From the NCBI GenBank assembly GCA_026770575.1, contig MU657182.1, forward strand, positions 124,057 through 188,056: DNA of 64,000 bases, given 5' to 3'. A program made the position numbers and the translations under genes. The stretch comes from Pelagophyceae sp. CCMP2097 (taxonomy: Eukaryota; Sar; Pelagophyceae). The notes under the pieces are model-generated. The model saw only the letters and a list, made by a program, of their open reading frames with translations. It searched no databases and was not told the origin of the DNA. Shown one piece after another: positions 21,177 through 32,642 of this stretch (its first letter is position 1; the number at the start of each line of letters is the position of its first letter).

Positions 21177-24100
21177 ATGGACGTGGGCCCGGAGTCGGAC
21201 CGGCTGCGCGTCGGTTCGCTGAGTGCGTCGAGCGTCGAGCTCGTCGCCTCTGCAGAGGCGCTGCAGCTCGTGCCACGGCCTCTGGTCCAGATCCTCGCCC
21301 CGGGCGAGCGCACCTGGGCCATCTTCGCCACGCTCGCGTTCGAGCCGCGAATCAACGTCGATCTGCCGCGGCGCGGCGGCGCGTACGCGTTTCGTCTGTT
21401 CGACGGCCTCGCGGACGCCGCCGTCTCGCCCGAGGTGCGAGTCCTGACGCCGCCGCCGACGCCCGCCGTGTTTGGCCTCGGCCGCAACGTCTGTGTGGCC
21501 TGGGGCAACGCCGACGGCGCCGAGGACGCCATGCGCGAGAGCGAAGACGACGAAGTTCAGTTTGTTCTCGAATGGTGCGTCCCTCGCGGACCGTCCTTAC
21601 GTGGACCTACAGACTCGTCGCCGACTCGTGGGCTAGGCGGCGCGTCGGGGCGGCCGTGACGTTCGACGCGGACGACGGCGACGCTTTGGTGGCGCCGGCG
21701 TTTGATGCGAGGTCGAAGGTATACGAGCCCTCTGATTACGGCGCCCTGCGCCTGGCGAAGCGGCGCGTCCGGTCTTTGGACGGCTCCATCGAAACGCCTC
21801 TTTTAGCAGCGTTCCCGGTGCTCCACGCGGACGCGCACTACGAGTTTGAGCTCGTGACGAGGCGGAGGGACACGGCCGCGTCGGCACTGGACACAACGGT
21901 GCGCTGGTCCTTCCACGGCCTCGGCGCTCGCATCGGCGCAACCGTGCAGCGGAGTGCGCCGAGCGGCAAGACAGACTGGCGCACGGGCGTCTCGGCGCCC
22001 AAGCCTGAGCAGGCGGGCGGGGGAGCACTTTGTTTGCGCCTCCCGCAAGCCGTCGACGCGCACGGGTATTTAGACGCTCTCGCAGTCGAGCCTACGTTTG
22101 CAGTCGAGGCGAAGGGCGACGGCACCGGCGACTTGGACGTCCGGTCCGGGGAACGCACCTGGCGCCGCCTTGGTCGAGTCGGCGACGACGCCCAAGCCTT
22201 TGCCTCTTTCTCAACAGTGCCCGTGGGCACTTGCGGCTGCGGCGCATCCGATCGAACCGTGCGCGTTGTGGGCCTGCCGGCGGACGCGCAGTGCACTTTG
22301 CGCGCGCGGTGCATCTTGGACCTGCGCGCCGTCGGCGCCAGTACGTTCTTTACGGACGAGTCCGCTTCGCTCGCGGTGGAGACGCTCCCAGAACCGCCGA
22401 CGTTCAAGGGCGCCGCCGACGGCCAAGGCGGCAAATGCCTCGTCTCGTGGCCCACGCGCGCCCAGGCCAGGCCCCAGGGCAAGCGCCCGCGTCCCGCGGA
22501 GCCACCGCTTTGGAACGGACGTCGGCGCCCAACAGTCGCCCTTGCGTACGTTGCAACGTCGTTGAAACGCACGTCTAGGCTCGGCCTCGGACCGGTCGGC
22601 TTTGGCGCTCTTCGAGTCTGGCGCCTCTTCTGCGTTGCTGCCGCGGCTCGACTCTCCCGCTGCGGCGTACCAGCTTCAGCTCTGGGACAACGACCTGGGA
22701 AAATTCCGCCCGCGCCCAATCTACTCGGGCCCGAGCGGCGCCGTCGACGTCGCCGGCCTCGGCGGCTTGCAGGCTTCCCGGCCGGCGCAGTGTCTGCTGC
22801 TGCGGCTTTTGCGACTCGAGTGCGCGCCCTCTTCGCTCCTCCTCCCGCCCGGCGGCGGGTCGAGCGTCGTCGTCGTCGTGGCGCCGCCGCCGCCGCGCGT
22901 GGAAAAGGTCGTCCGCGAGCTGGACGGCCGGCGCGAGGAAAGGGCAGTCGTGACGTGGGATGGGTTTTTGGACGTCTCCGAACTCCCAGAAGACGTCTCG
23001 CCTCTCCCAGTCGTCTGGTCTTTGGAAGCGGCGTCGCAGCCGGCCTGCGAGCGATCCTTCTCCTCCGGCGTGGCGCCCGCGGCGAGGCCAAGGATGACTG
23101 TGCAGAACAACGCCCGCGGCGGCTTAAGGAGCGTCTCCGCGCCGTCGACGGCAGCATCTTTACAGTCGGCGGGCGCCGTCTGGGAGGCGGCCGACGGCGA
23201 CGAGGCGCTGCCGGACTCGGCGTTCCGCGCCATTGCGCGGTCCAGCGGCGGTGGGACTTTGACGTCGATGCCTCTACGGCCGGGCCTCCGCTACCTCTTC
23301 CGCCTCCGCGTCTCCACCCAGCACGGCGCCGCCGTCTCCACGTGCCACGAGCTCCGCACGCGCGCCTCGGCGCCCGCGAGGCCAAAGCCGCCACGCGCCA
23401 CGGCCGCGTACGAGCGCCGCGTCTGCGAGGATGTTGCGGCGTGGACGGAGCAAAGGTGAAAGGGAGCGATGACATGCCGGCATAGGTACTTCGTCTCTGC
23501 GGCGGGCCGTCGCGCCGCATTCTTACGTCTTGGCTGGAGCACGCCTGCGCACCACGGGATGCCCGTCGACCGCTACCTCGCTCAAGTCCGCCGCCGCCTC
23601 GCCGTCCCAGGCTCGCCACCAACGCAGTGGGGCGCGTGGCGCACTTTGTACCTGGGCCCGCAGGCGCGGTGCGCCGACGAGGCGACGTTGCACGCCGGGG
23701 GCGTCTCGGCGCAGTATAGGGTCAAGGCTGGATCATGTCTCGGATGGTCCGAGTTCTCCCAAGTGGCCACCGTCGACGCCCCTGAAGGCCTCGACGCCCT
23801 CGCCGCCGCCGCGACGGCGATGCCCGACGACCAATCGCTCGCCACGCAAGACTCTGACTATTACGTCCAGGACCACGTCCCCCGCGTCCAACAAGCGACG
23901 ACGTCCGCTGTTGCTGAGTCGTCGCCATCCAAAGGCGCCGTTCCAGACGCCGTCGAGACGCTGCGGTGGCCCGCCGAGGCTGCGCTCGCGCCGTCGCGGC
24001 ATTTTCAAGCGGACGTCTGCTCGAAAGCGGCGGATTTATGCGGCTACGCCGTCGCCAGCGACGCTCTACGCCGAGCATTCAAGGACCTCGTCCACTCCGG

Positions 24101-24182
24101 CGCCGCCAGCGGCCGCTTCTCGCCCCACGGCAACACGAGCCCAAACCACTCGCCCGCACAGCCCCTGGTTTGGGCCGTCTAG
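21177..24182 (+). CDS. fibronectin type III-like multidomain protein
   Basis: Four exons chain in phase: 21177-21574, 21637-22520, 22579-23455, 23486-24182, giving 951 aa. Repeated about 100-residue beta modules show FN3 hallmarks: Pro-rich strand starts (TPPPTPAVFGLGRNVCVAWG; TLPEPPTFKG with CLVSW; APARPKPPRATAAYE with LRLGWSTPAHHGMPVDRYL) and C-terminal strands such as YRVKAGSCLGWSEFS and LRPGLRYLFRLRVST. FN3 domains mediate protein-protein contacts; function here is unknown. No signal peptide or membrane helix is obvious, so an intracellular scaffold is possible (inference). The last intron is only 30 nt (23456-23485), and removing it joins EQR to YFVSAAG in frame. A 594-codon antisense frame over exons 2-3 is a shadow. 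The start is the ATG beginning MDVGPESDRL. Confidence 0.75.
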
Positions 24183-24241
24183 TGACTCTAGTTACATAGT
24201 AGTCTAGTACCGTGACATTGTAGTACAAGTAGGCTTTTCAA

Positions 24242-24375
24242 CCTCGGAAACATTCCCAGAGCTTTTCAACCACGCTTTTCTACTAGTACCGATGGGGGGC
24301 GCCTGGGTTGTCTCGCGTTCTGTGGACCCCCCTGGACTCTGCGAGTGGAACGCCGCTCGGGGAATGTTTCCGAGG
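24242..24375. repeat. short element with 16-bp inverted termini
   Basis: The 16-mer cctcggaaacattccc (24242-24257) is an exact reverse complement of gggaatgtttccgagg (24360-24375), leaving a 102-bp interior. It lies between two convergent genes (stops at 24182 and 24504). CTAGTA-type motifs occur just outside and inside (24189-24225, 24280-24292). It could be a MITE-like or introner-like element, or a transcription-ending cruciform; no target duplication was established. Confidence 0.55.
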
Positions 24376-24503
24376 ACCCCACGCCGGCTGCATCGTCCCC
24401 ATTCAGAGCCCTTCGTCCTATGTGTTTCGGTGTGGCGGTTCGCTATGATGACATACGCCGCGCGCCACACGGGGTCCGACGGGGCGGCTCGTCGTCGAAA
24501 GCG

Positions 24504-27500
24504 TCAGCCGAAGAGGCCGCTCGGGAGCCAGCCTTCCACGAGCTCGTCGAACCACAGCCGCGCGAGCTCGACCGCCACCGCCTGCGTGAGTTTGAGACGC
24601 GGCCAGCGGGCAGCCCTGAGGTGTACGTACGATTCTCATGTGCGTCTTTGGTTCCTGCTCCGCCGCCTTTGCAAGAAGCCTCCTCGCTCTCGCGCGGTGC
24701 CGCGGCACGCCGTCGCCGCCGCGCGCGTGCATCTGCGCCATGGCGAACGTGCCTCGGGCCGAGCCTCCGTCGGCTGCTCTCGAGTACCACGCGAGGGCGG
24801 CCAACGGCGACTTTTGCGCGTCGCCAATCGCAGCCGCAGAGTCGGCAGCGCCGCCCTCGCCGGCAAAGGCCACGTGGTGGTACCGCAGCGCTCTCGCGCG
24901 CCGGCCGGAAGGCAGCACGGACCGCGCGCCGGCGGAACGCTCCAAGAGCCTATATTGAACTGCCTCGTTCGGAGGCTCGTTCGCCCTGCCTCGAGGCAGC
25001 CATGCCGCGGGTTGCCTCCGCCGCATTTCGACGCACCATGCTGCGTTGACGGCGGCGACGTCGTAGCCGGTTTCTGCGGCCTCTGCGTACCACAACAACG
25101 CGCGGGCCGGGTCGCCCGCGAGGTAGCGATCAAAACCTATACGGCTCCAGAGTCACGCGCCTCCAAAGGCCACAGGGTCCCTCGAGAAAGGACTCACCGG
25201 CCCGGACGTCCCTCGCGGCCCACCCTGCGCGGGCGCAGGGCGCGAAGAACTTCAAAGCGGCTTGCGCGTCGCGCTGCGCGCCGCCGCGGCCTTCCGCGCG
25301 GATGGCGGCGAGTTCGAAAGCAGCGTCGAAATGCCCATAATCCGACGCCGCGCCTAAGAATCGTTTCGCACCAATCCTCTTCAAAGTAAGGCCCTGGAAG
25401 AGAAACCTTCGAAGAGGGGCCTTCCGAAGGGGGGGGCTTCGAAGAGGGGCCCTGCAAAGAGGAAAGACGCACGCTTGTACAGCTTGGCCGCGGCCTCGAC
25501 GTCCCTCTCTACACCCTTCCCGTGGTCCAGGCAGTGCGCGGCGTTGAAGAGCGAGTCGCCGTCTGCACCCAGCGCAGCCGCGGCGGCGAAGTAGGCGTAG
25601 GCGCGCGTGGAGTTTTGGGGGAGGGAGTTGCCGTAAAAGTACTCGTACCTAGTAGGAATTCCTCCCAGGTTTCCTTATTAAATCTTGCGAAACATTTCCA
25701 TCCATCATATTCTCGTACCCGAGACCGTTCAATGCTTTCGAAGAACCATCCGCCGCCGCTGCCTCGTACTGCAGCACCGCCTCGCCGTGGTCCACGGGAC
25801 CGCCTTCGCCTCGAAGCAGCATGGCCGCGTAGAGGCATCGAGCTTGATGGCTTTTGAGGTGAGCGGCGCGGCTGAAGTACAGCCTCGCCTTCCTATGGTC
25901 TCGTTCAAAGCCTCGCGCGCCCCAGTACAGCAAGTCGCCCGCCCCGATCATGGCGTTCAGGTCGCCGGCCTCTGCGCGGTCGAGCTGCGCCCTGAGCTCG
26001 GCGTCTTCGTCGCCGCTTTGCCGCTTTGGCAATTCTGCCACTTGTTCGTCTGAAAGCCTGTTCAACTCAATGTGCGTCTGCTCGCCAGAAGTGTGGTACT
26101 GCGCCTTTGCCGCTTCCGCGGCGTTGGCGGCGTACCAAGAGGCAGCTTCAACGGACGCGGAAACACCCCAGCCTCTTGAATAGCGCAGCGAGAGCATCAT
26201 GCACCTACGACGATGCGTCACCGCACTGCGGACCGTCTGCACCGTCGAACCGGGTTTGCCGAGCGTACGCGGCCGCTCGCGCCCGTGCGTCGCCGAGCGC
26301 CGCCGCCTCCATAAGCAGCGCCAGCGCCGCGCGCGTCGCCGCGTCTTCAGCAGGCCCCTCGACGCCCAGCGTCTTCTCGAAGCGTCGCGTCTGCTTCGCG
26401 AGCTTGTGCGGCACCCTCGCCGCGGCCGCCGAATCGACGCTCGTAGAATCGACGCTCGGCGTCGTCGAAAGCGCCTCTTTGTGCGCCTTTCCCGCCTCGG
26501 TCTCTTCAGTGACAAAGCCGCCGAGCAGGAGCACGGCGCGCATGCGCATCGCTTTGGCGTCGCCCGCGGCCGCGGCCGATGCGAGGTGCGCCGCCGCCCT
26601 TGCGACACCGTCGGCGTCGAGAGTTGAGGCGTTGGGCCTGCAGCGCTTGGGCCCCGTCTCGAGCCTTTCTGCTCCGTAAAGCAAAAGCTCCGCGGCGCGG
26701 CGGTGCGCCGCGGCGCCGTCCGCGTCTAAAGCCGCCCCCGCGGCGGCAGAAGCGGATTCATAAAGCTCGGCGGCGGCCTCGTACGTGTCTAAACGGACCG
26801 CAAAACCCTCGCACCCTGCCGTCGCCGCCAAAGCGTCGGCCCACGCCGCCGCAGCCAGCGCAGAGTGCGCGACGACGACGGCCGAATCTTCGTCCCTCTG
26901 CGCGGCGTTGAACGCGGCGGGCTCGTCTCGCCCGTCGCAGACACCCGCGGCGCAGGAAACGAGCCCGCCGACCGCGGCCGCGCCGACGAACGCAGCGCGC
27001 GTCTCTGCAAACTCCTCGGCGGCCTCGCGCCTGGAGAGGGCTCGGGGCCAGACTTTTACGTCTGAAACCATGCCCCGGAACCCGCTTCGATCCGGATCTC
27101 GGCCAACCTGCAAAGCCCCGTCGTTGGACGTCACTTTTGCTTTAAACGTCAAAGTCGAGTCGTGCACGCCGTCGACCACGAGCGAGAGCTCGTACGTCGT
27201 GTCGCCGCCCGTCGCGGAGAAGTTGCGGAAGGAGAAGGTTAAATGCGTCCACTTCCTCGTTTCAAGCGCGGCCTCCGTCTCGGCGCCGACGTCCAGGCCG
27301 TCGACCGTCGAGACTCTTAAAGCGAGGCGGTTCGAGTCTGGCAGGAGCCAGCAACTCGGGGTGCGGTGGCCGCCGAAGCGCCCCGGGTCGCCTATTTTGA
27401 ACGTCTGCAAGCGGGGGAAAAAAGGCGGCAAGATGCGGTCGAACAAAGACGCGCCTTTGAAGAACACTCCGCGGTGCGCGCCCGTGGGCCCGTCGGCGAC

Positions 27501-28651
27501 GTAGAGCCAGAGCGAAAGAGCCCAGTCGCCGACTCCCCTCCGCGGCAGCTCCGCGGCAGGTAGTGTCAGCGCCTTGGCGCCGGCCGACGCGAGGACGCCG
27601 CGCGCCTCGAACCACGGCACCAGACGCTCCGCCGGCGCCGCCGCGTCGGCCATGGCTGTAGTGGAAAAGTCGTGCATCACCGTGCCCTCGCACGCCTCGA
27701 CGTCTACGCGCAGCGCCGGCGCCGCGAGAGTGCCGCCGTGGACGAGGCCGAGCCAGTAGACGCCCGGGAGGCCGACGCGCATCGACTCGGCGCCCTCTAC
27801 GATTTCCGGCGGCGGCGCCTACGAAACCGGATGCAACGCCGCTCGCGGATGCAACGCCGCTACAAAACCTTCCACGCGCATCGCATCCACAAAGCCGCTC
27901 GCTTCCTTTGGTAAAAGGTCGTACAAGACGACCGACGCCGGCGCTCACGGGCGGCGGCCAGGGCGCGGGGGTGGCGGTGAACGTCTGGGCGTGGAACGCC
28001 GCGTCCACCGCTTCGACGTCGTCTGGGGCGTTCAGGTGGAGGACCAGCACAAGGCCTAATCTCCGTTTGAAAGGCCGCAACGAGTCGTTCGGCATCGCAC
28101 CGTCTTGCTCCCAGTGGGCCTTTGCGAATCTCGGCGCGGGTCCTGTGTCAGCAAGTGGTCGGCGCAGGCAAGTCGGCGCGGGGTTCTCATCGACGGCCGC
28201 ACGCACGGAGGTGGAGGACGCGCTCGACGGCTTTGGCGTCTTCGAGGTGTGGCGCCGACGTGCGTTCGCTGAACTCGACGGAGAGGGTCCACGTCTCTTT
28301 GTGCCAGAGCATGGACGCCGCCGTCGGCGAATCGGCCGCGGGACCGCGCGCCTCGCTGTAGAGCTCGCGCGGCACCCATTGCACCTCGGCGGCCGGCAAA
28401 GCGAGGCGGAGCTTGGAGAAGGCCGCGGGGAGCGCGGCGCCTCGGGGCTCGGAACCGAAGAGGCCAATGTACGGTGCGTTCTCGCCAGTGTCCGCGGCCA
28501 ATGCCCCGGGAACGACCCACCGCGCCACGAGAGGATCGTAGGCGCAGACCGTCGACGCGCCGGCGAGCTGCAGCGTGGGGGCGCCGGCGCCGCAGCGGGC
28601 CACGGCGACGAACACCGCTGCGCGGAGGCGCGCCGCGCCGAGACGCGCCAT
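24504..28651 (-). CDS. SEL1L/Hrd3-like protein with N-terminal LamG-like domain
   Basis: Nine exons chain in phase: 28651-28207, 28142-27949, 27818-26269, 26204-25719, 25648-25473, 25353-25198, 25136-25037, 24949-24631, 24581-24504, giving 1,167 aa. A signal peptide (LRAAVFVAVARCGAGA) is followed by a concanavalin/LamG-like jelly roll (WALSLWLYVADG, KWTHLTFSF, YELSLVVDGV, FRGMVSDVKVWPRAL). Many Sel1-type repeats follow (LRYSRGWGVSASVEAASWY; ALLWYAEAAETGYDVAAVNAAW). The repeat style and signal peptide resemble SEL1L/Hrd3, the ER-luminal adaptor of the HRD1 ubiquitin ligase in ER-associated degradation. I see no C-terminal membrane anchor, unlike animal SEL1L, so it may be soluble in the ER (inference). 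The intron 25649-25718 is flanked by a direct repeat GTACGAG and contains the palindrome AGGAATTCCT. Confidence 0.82.
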
Positions 28652-29062
28652 CAGTCCTCGGGGCCTGCCTCGCACCCGCGTCGGCATGCCGCACGCCCGC
28701 CCTGAGGCTGTGCCACCCGCCCTTCGCGCCCGGGCCTCGCCCGGGCCGTCGGACACTGGCACTGGCACACTGTCTTCTTTCGCCGAAAAAAGCTAGATGA
28801 CTGACACCGCCCGCCGCTTCTCTTCGCGCTCTCCCGTTTCTCTGCTCCCTGCGCTTCGCCTGCCCTCCGCGCCGACTGTTGATCGATTAAAGTAATTTCG
28901 CCGAAAACTCGGGGTTCGGCGACAGGTTCTCGTACGAGCCCGGGCCTCATGGCCTAGGCTTCAGAACAGCGGCCGACTGCAGGCGCTGCCCCAGGCGACG
29001 TGCAATCTGCCTTGTTACTGCTTGAAATAGACCGAGGCCGGCGGCGGCCGAGCGGCGCACCG
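28652..29062. other. intergenic region, promoter side of the SEL1L-like gene
   Basis: No gene supported. It lies between the start of the SEL1L/LamG gene and the stop of the upstream WD40 gene, both on the minus strand. Confidence 0.35.
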
Positions 29063-30177
29063 TCAGAGCGCGGCGCCCCAGAGCCGCGCCGTCGTGTCCC
29101 GGCTCGCCGTCACGACTCGCTCGCCGTCGGGCGAGAACGCGCAGCTGTAGACATCGCCAGTGTGCCCATCGAGCGTCGTCTGCAGCGCACCCGTCACAGC
29201 GTCCCAGAGCCGCGGCGTCGTGTCGAAGCTCGCCGTCACGACGCGCTTGCCGTCGGGCGAGAACGCGCAGCACGTGAGGCCGCCGGTGTGCCCCTCGAGC
29301 GTCGCCTGCAGCGCGCCTGTCTCGGCGTCCCAGAGCCGCGCCATCTTGTCGCAGCTCGCCGTGATGACGCGCTTGCCGTCGGGCGAGAACGCGCAGGTCG
29401 TGACGGTGTTGGTGTGGCCCTCGAGCGTCGCCTGCAGCGCGCCCGTTGCGGAGTCCCAGAGGCGCGCCGTCCCGTTCAAGTTCGCCGTCACGACGCGCTT
29501 GCCGTCGGGCGAGAACGCGCAGCTCCAGCAGACGTAGACGTATTCAATAGGGGCGTTCCCTTCGGCTCGGAGCGTCGCCTGCAGCGCGCCTGTCTCAGCG
29601 TCCCAGAGCCGTGCCGTACTGTCGTAGCTCGCTGTCATGACGCGCTTGCCGTCGGGCGAGAACGCGCAGCACGTGACCTCGCGGGTGTGTCCAGCGAGCG
29701 TCGCCTGCAGCGCCCCCGTCTCGGCGTCCCAGAGCCGTGCCGTATTGTCCTGGCTCCCCGTCACGACGCGCTTGCCCTCGGGCGAGAACGCGCAGCAGTT
29801 GACGTAGCCGGCGTGCCCCTCGAGCGTCGCCTGCAGCGCGCCTGTCTCGGCGTCCCAGAGCCGCGCCGTCTTGTCGTAGCTCGCCGTGATGAGGCGCTTG
29901 CCGTCGGGCGAGAACGCGCAGCTTTTGATGCGGTCGGTGTGCCCCTTGAAAATCGCCGCGCCCTTTGCGATGCGGTCCTGCCAGAGGATTTTTCGCAAGC
30001 GCACCGCTACAGTGCGGCCATCTCGGGCGACGCCCTTCGTCACGAGAAGCCCGTTTGGGGACCCGCCAGCCGGAGGATGGGCGTGCCCAGGTCGCTCCGG
30101 AGCAGCTCGAGGGCGCGGGCGGCGGCGAGCGCAGCGCGCGGCGGCGGCATCGCCGCCGGGCCGCGCGGCGGCGGCAT
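29063..30177 (-). CDS. WD40-repeat protein with near-identical blades
   Basis: Two exons, 30177-30063 and 30006-29063, joined by a 56-nt intron, give 352 aa. After a short N-terminal helix (ALELLRSDLGTPILRLA), seven WD40 blades follow with almost the same sequence each time: GHT...CAFSPDGKRVVTAS...ARLWDAETGALQATLEGHT. This fits a single seven-bladed propeller. The uniformity resembles bacterial-type or NACHT-associated WD40 repeats and implies recent internal duplication or gene conversion. No enzymatic domain is present, so it is probably a scaffold. The start is one of two repeated ATGs (30177 or 30150), which sit in a tandemly repeated Pro/Arg-rich leader. The strong repetition also creates a 423-codon antisense frame on the plus strand, which is a shadow. 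Confidence 0.85.
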
Positions 30178-30386
30178 CGCCGCCGGGCCGCCCGGCGCGG
30201 CCGGACCCCGCCCTCGTCCAAGAATGGGCGAGGACGCGGCGAGTCGTCGAGAGTCCGGTTCCCGCGTCTAGATGTTCAATTTCCGGGTCGATACGTTTTG
30301 CACGAGTTTTGGCTACCGTCCGGACGTCCAGCTAGTAGCTACCGCAGGTGCGTGCGCGCGTCGGGGCCTCGTGCTCCTCGCCCACT

Positions 30387-32492
30387 ATGCCCGTGGCGTC
30401 GGTGCTCAACGTCGTCGAGTTCTGCCGGACGCGCCTCTCGGAGCTCGAGGTGTTGGAAAAGGCGCTGTGCGATACTGGGGCCGTCTCTGAAGAAGCCCGC
30501 CACTTGCGAAGGTCCGTAGCCACTTCGCCCAACGCCATCGCACCGGACCGACGCAGGCGCGCGCGGTCGCACGCGTCGGTGCATTGGACGAACGCGAAGA
30601 AGGGCAAGGTGCCGAACCGGCGCGACCGCCGGAAGCGCGCGGTGCTCTTGGAATCGCGTTCTTGCCACGGCGATGCGGAGCCCCACGGGGTGGCGGCGGA
30701 GCAGCCCCGCCTCCTCGAGACGCACCTCTGGGCTGCGAAGCGCATGCGCATGGCCGCGTCGCACGGTGCGCCGCTCCTCGGCGCCGCCGCCGCCGCGATG
30801 GGCCTCGCGCAGGGTCGATGATCGCCGAGTGCCGCGCGGACCGTGGCGTACGCGCGGCGTACCGGTCGGCGCTGGCCGGCTGCGTCCTGCGCGACGTGAC
30901 CATGTGGCGGCCCGTCGAGGTCTGCGGCGGCCGCAAAAGCCTCGGCCGCGTCCTCGACAGACTCATCCGCGGCGGCGACGCGGGAGCGCCCGGCGACGCG
31001 GCCGCCGCAGTGCGCCGCGTCGTCGCGCCGATCGGGCCCGTCGAGGCCGTGGTCGCGCCCGACGGCGGCCGCGCCTGGCTCTGGACAGAGGGCAGCCGGC
31101 CGGCGCTGGTGTCGCGCCTCGCGGAGCTCGTCGACGCCGAGGCGGGCCTCGCGGGCGGCGGCGGCGACGCGACGGACGTCGCCGGCCGCTGCCGTGCGTC
31201 GGACGTCGCCGGCGGCCTCTGCCGCTTCCGGCTCCGCGGCGCCGGCTGCGCGGCGCTCCTGGGCAAAGCGCTGTCGTTCAACGTCGACGCCGCGGCGGTC
31301 GACGGCGCGTGCGCGCTCGCGACGATCGATGTCGCGCGGCCGCGCGGCGAGGCGGCGGTGGCGGACGACGCGGACCCTGGCACCGTCTGGGACGACGCGC
31401 GCAGAGCAGGTCAGTCCGAGCCTCCATTGACTCTCGAAAAAGGAAGCGCGCTAGCTTCGAAGAGCCGGCTCGTCGACGCCGCGGCCAGCGGGGGTCCCCT
31501 CGGCAATGGCGGCGGCTTGCCCGTGGACATTTTGCTCATCCGATCGCGATCGCGGAGCGTCTTTGACGACGGTCGCGACCCGCGTCGGGGATGATGGTTG
31601 TAGGACCATCAGCGGAGACCGAATCAAGCGGCATCAGAGGGTGCACCGGGAGGCGCCGGCCATGGGACGCGAACGACGTGCTCATCGTAAAGTGCAGTCC
31701 CGCCAGGTTGGGACGTCGTGGTCCCCGGCGGCTGCGCCATGCCGCTGTGGCTCCTGCTCGTCATGAGCGGCGCCAGCGCCATCGGCCGCACCGAAGCCGC
31801 CTTCCTGTGAGTTGCCGCGCCAGATTCTCGAAGGCGCGCCTCGACCCGTCGCCGGGCGAAGAGGACTCCACACAGCCGGGCCGTCGAAGCCGGCGCGCCG
31901 ACGTTCCCCGACGACTTGCCGGACTGCCGCGACCCTCTTTCGGACGCGGCCGACGCGCCCGAATCGCCCCCGTGCTCCAGCCTTCTTGCGCGCGGCGTCC
32001 CTCGTCATTCAGCGTCGTATGGACGGTGCGCGACGGTGTCCCGCGCAGGGTCGTGCTGCGGCGCCGGGCCGACTTTGAGCGGCTGTCTCCAGACGCACCG
32101 CCGGGCCTCTTGGTCCTCGTCCGAGCGACGTGCCTCGGCCGCGGCGCCGCCGCGCCCGGCTCCGATATCTACGCGGACGACGGCGCCGAAGACCCCGATG
32201 TGCGTGGGTCACCGGGCACTCGCCACGGTTCCGCCGACGAATCAGATGCGGGTGCTCCAGACTTCCCGCCGCAGAATTTGCGCCGCAGGCGCCAGGCCGC
32301 GCGCCCGTGGGTCGCATCACGTCTGGTGGCTTCTCGCACGCGGCCGGCGTGGGCGCGGGCGTCGGCCACGTGCGAGCGTCGGCGCTCGCGGGCCGCGGGC
32401 GCGCGCCGGTCGTCTTCTTCATCCGCGAGCCCAACGCGTCCGCCCTCGCGCGCATCAGAGTCGAAGCCCTCTTCGTAGATGACCCAAACTAA
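30387..32492 (+). CDS. POP1: Ribonuclease P/MRP subunit POP1
   Basis: Eight exons chain in phase: 30387-30765, 30810-31409, 31455-31571, 31604-31640, 31693-31806, 31876-31971, 32013-32199, 32289-32492, giving 577 aa, shorter than yeast or human POP1. The N-terminal POP1 domain shows RRDRRKRAVLLESR and the signature LETHLWAAKRMRM. RFRLRGAGCAALL follows. The POPLD domain shows GWDVVVPGGCAMPLW, SGASAIGRTEAAFL and EAGAPTFPDDLPD. The C-terminus carries the conserved GRITSGGFSHAAGVGAGVGHV, a fold like GcvT/glycine-cleavage proteins. POP1 is the largest protein of RNase P and RNase MRP and acts in the nucleus in tRNA 5' maturation and rRNA processing. Intron 31572-31603 is 32 nt and exon 4 is only 37 nt, so that junction is the least certain. 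Confidence 0.92.
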
Positions 32493-32642
32493 GGTCCCTG
32501 CCCCTTGAAGCACCCCTGGATCGGCCCCGCGGACGTCCATCGACGGAGGGGGTACCTTTTCAAGCACGGTTACTTTTGGCATGCCGGCCGAGCGGCGCGT
32601 TGGCATCGACGGTTATTCCCGTCGAGCGGCGGCAATCGACGG

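Noticed and set aside
21838..23622. 594-codon minus-strand open frame
   Set aside because: It is antisense to two exons of the FN3-like gene and made almost only of Arg, Ala, Pro and Gly, as expected for GC-rich shadow frames.
29000..30271. 423-codon plus-strand open frame rich in Arg/Val/Pro repeats
   Set aside because: It is the exact antisense of the WD40 repeats; its periodicity simply mirrors the blades and it has no recognisable domain.
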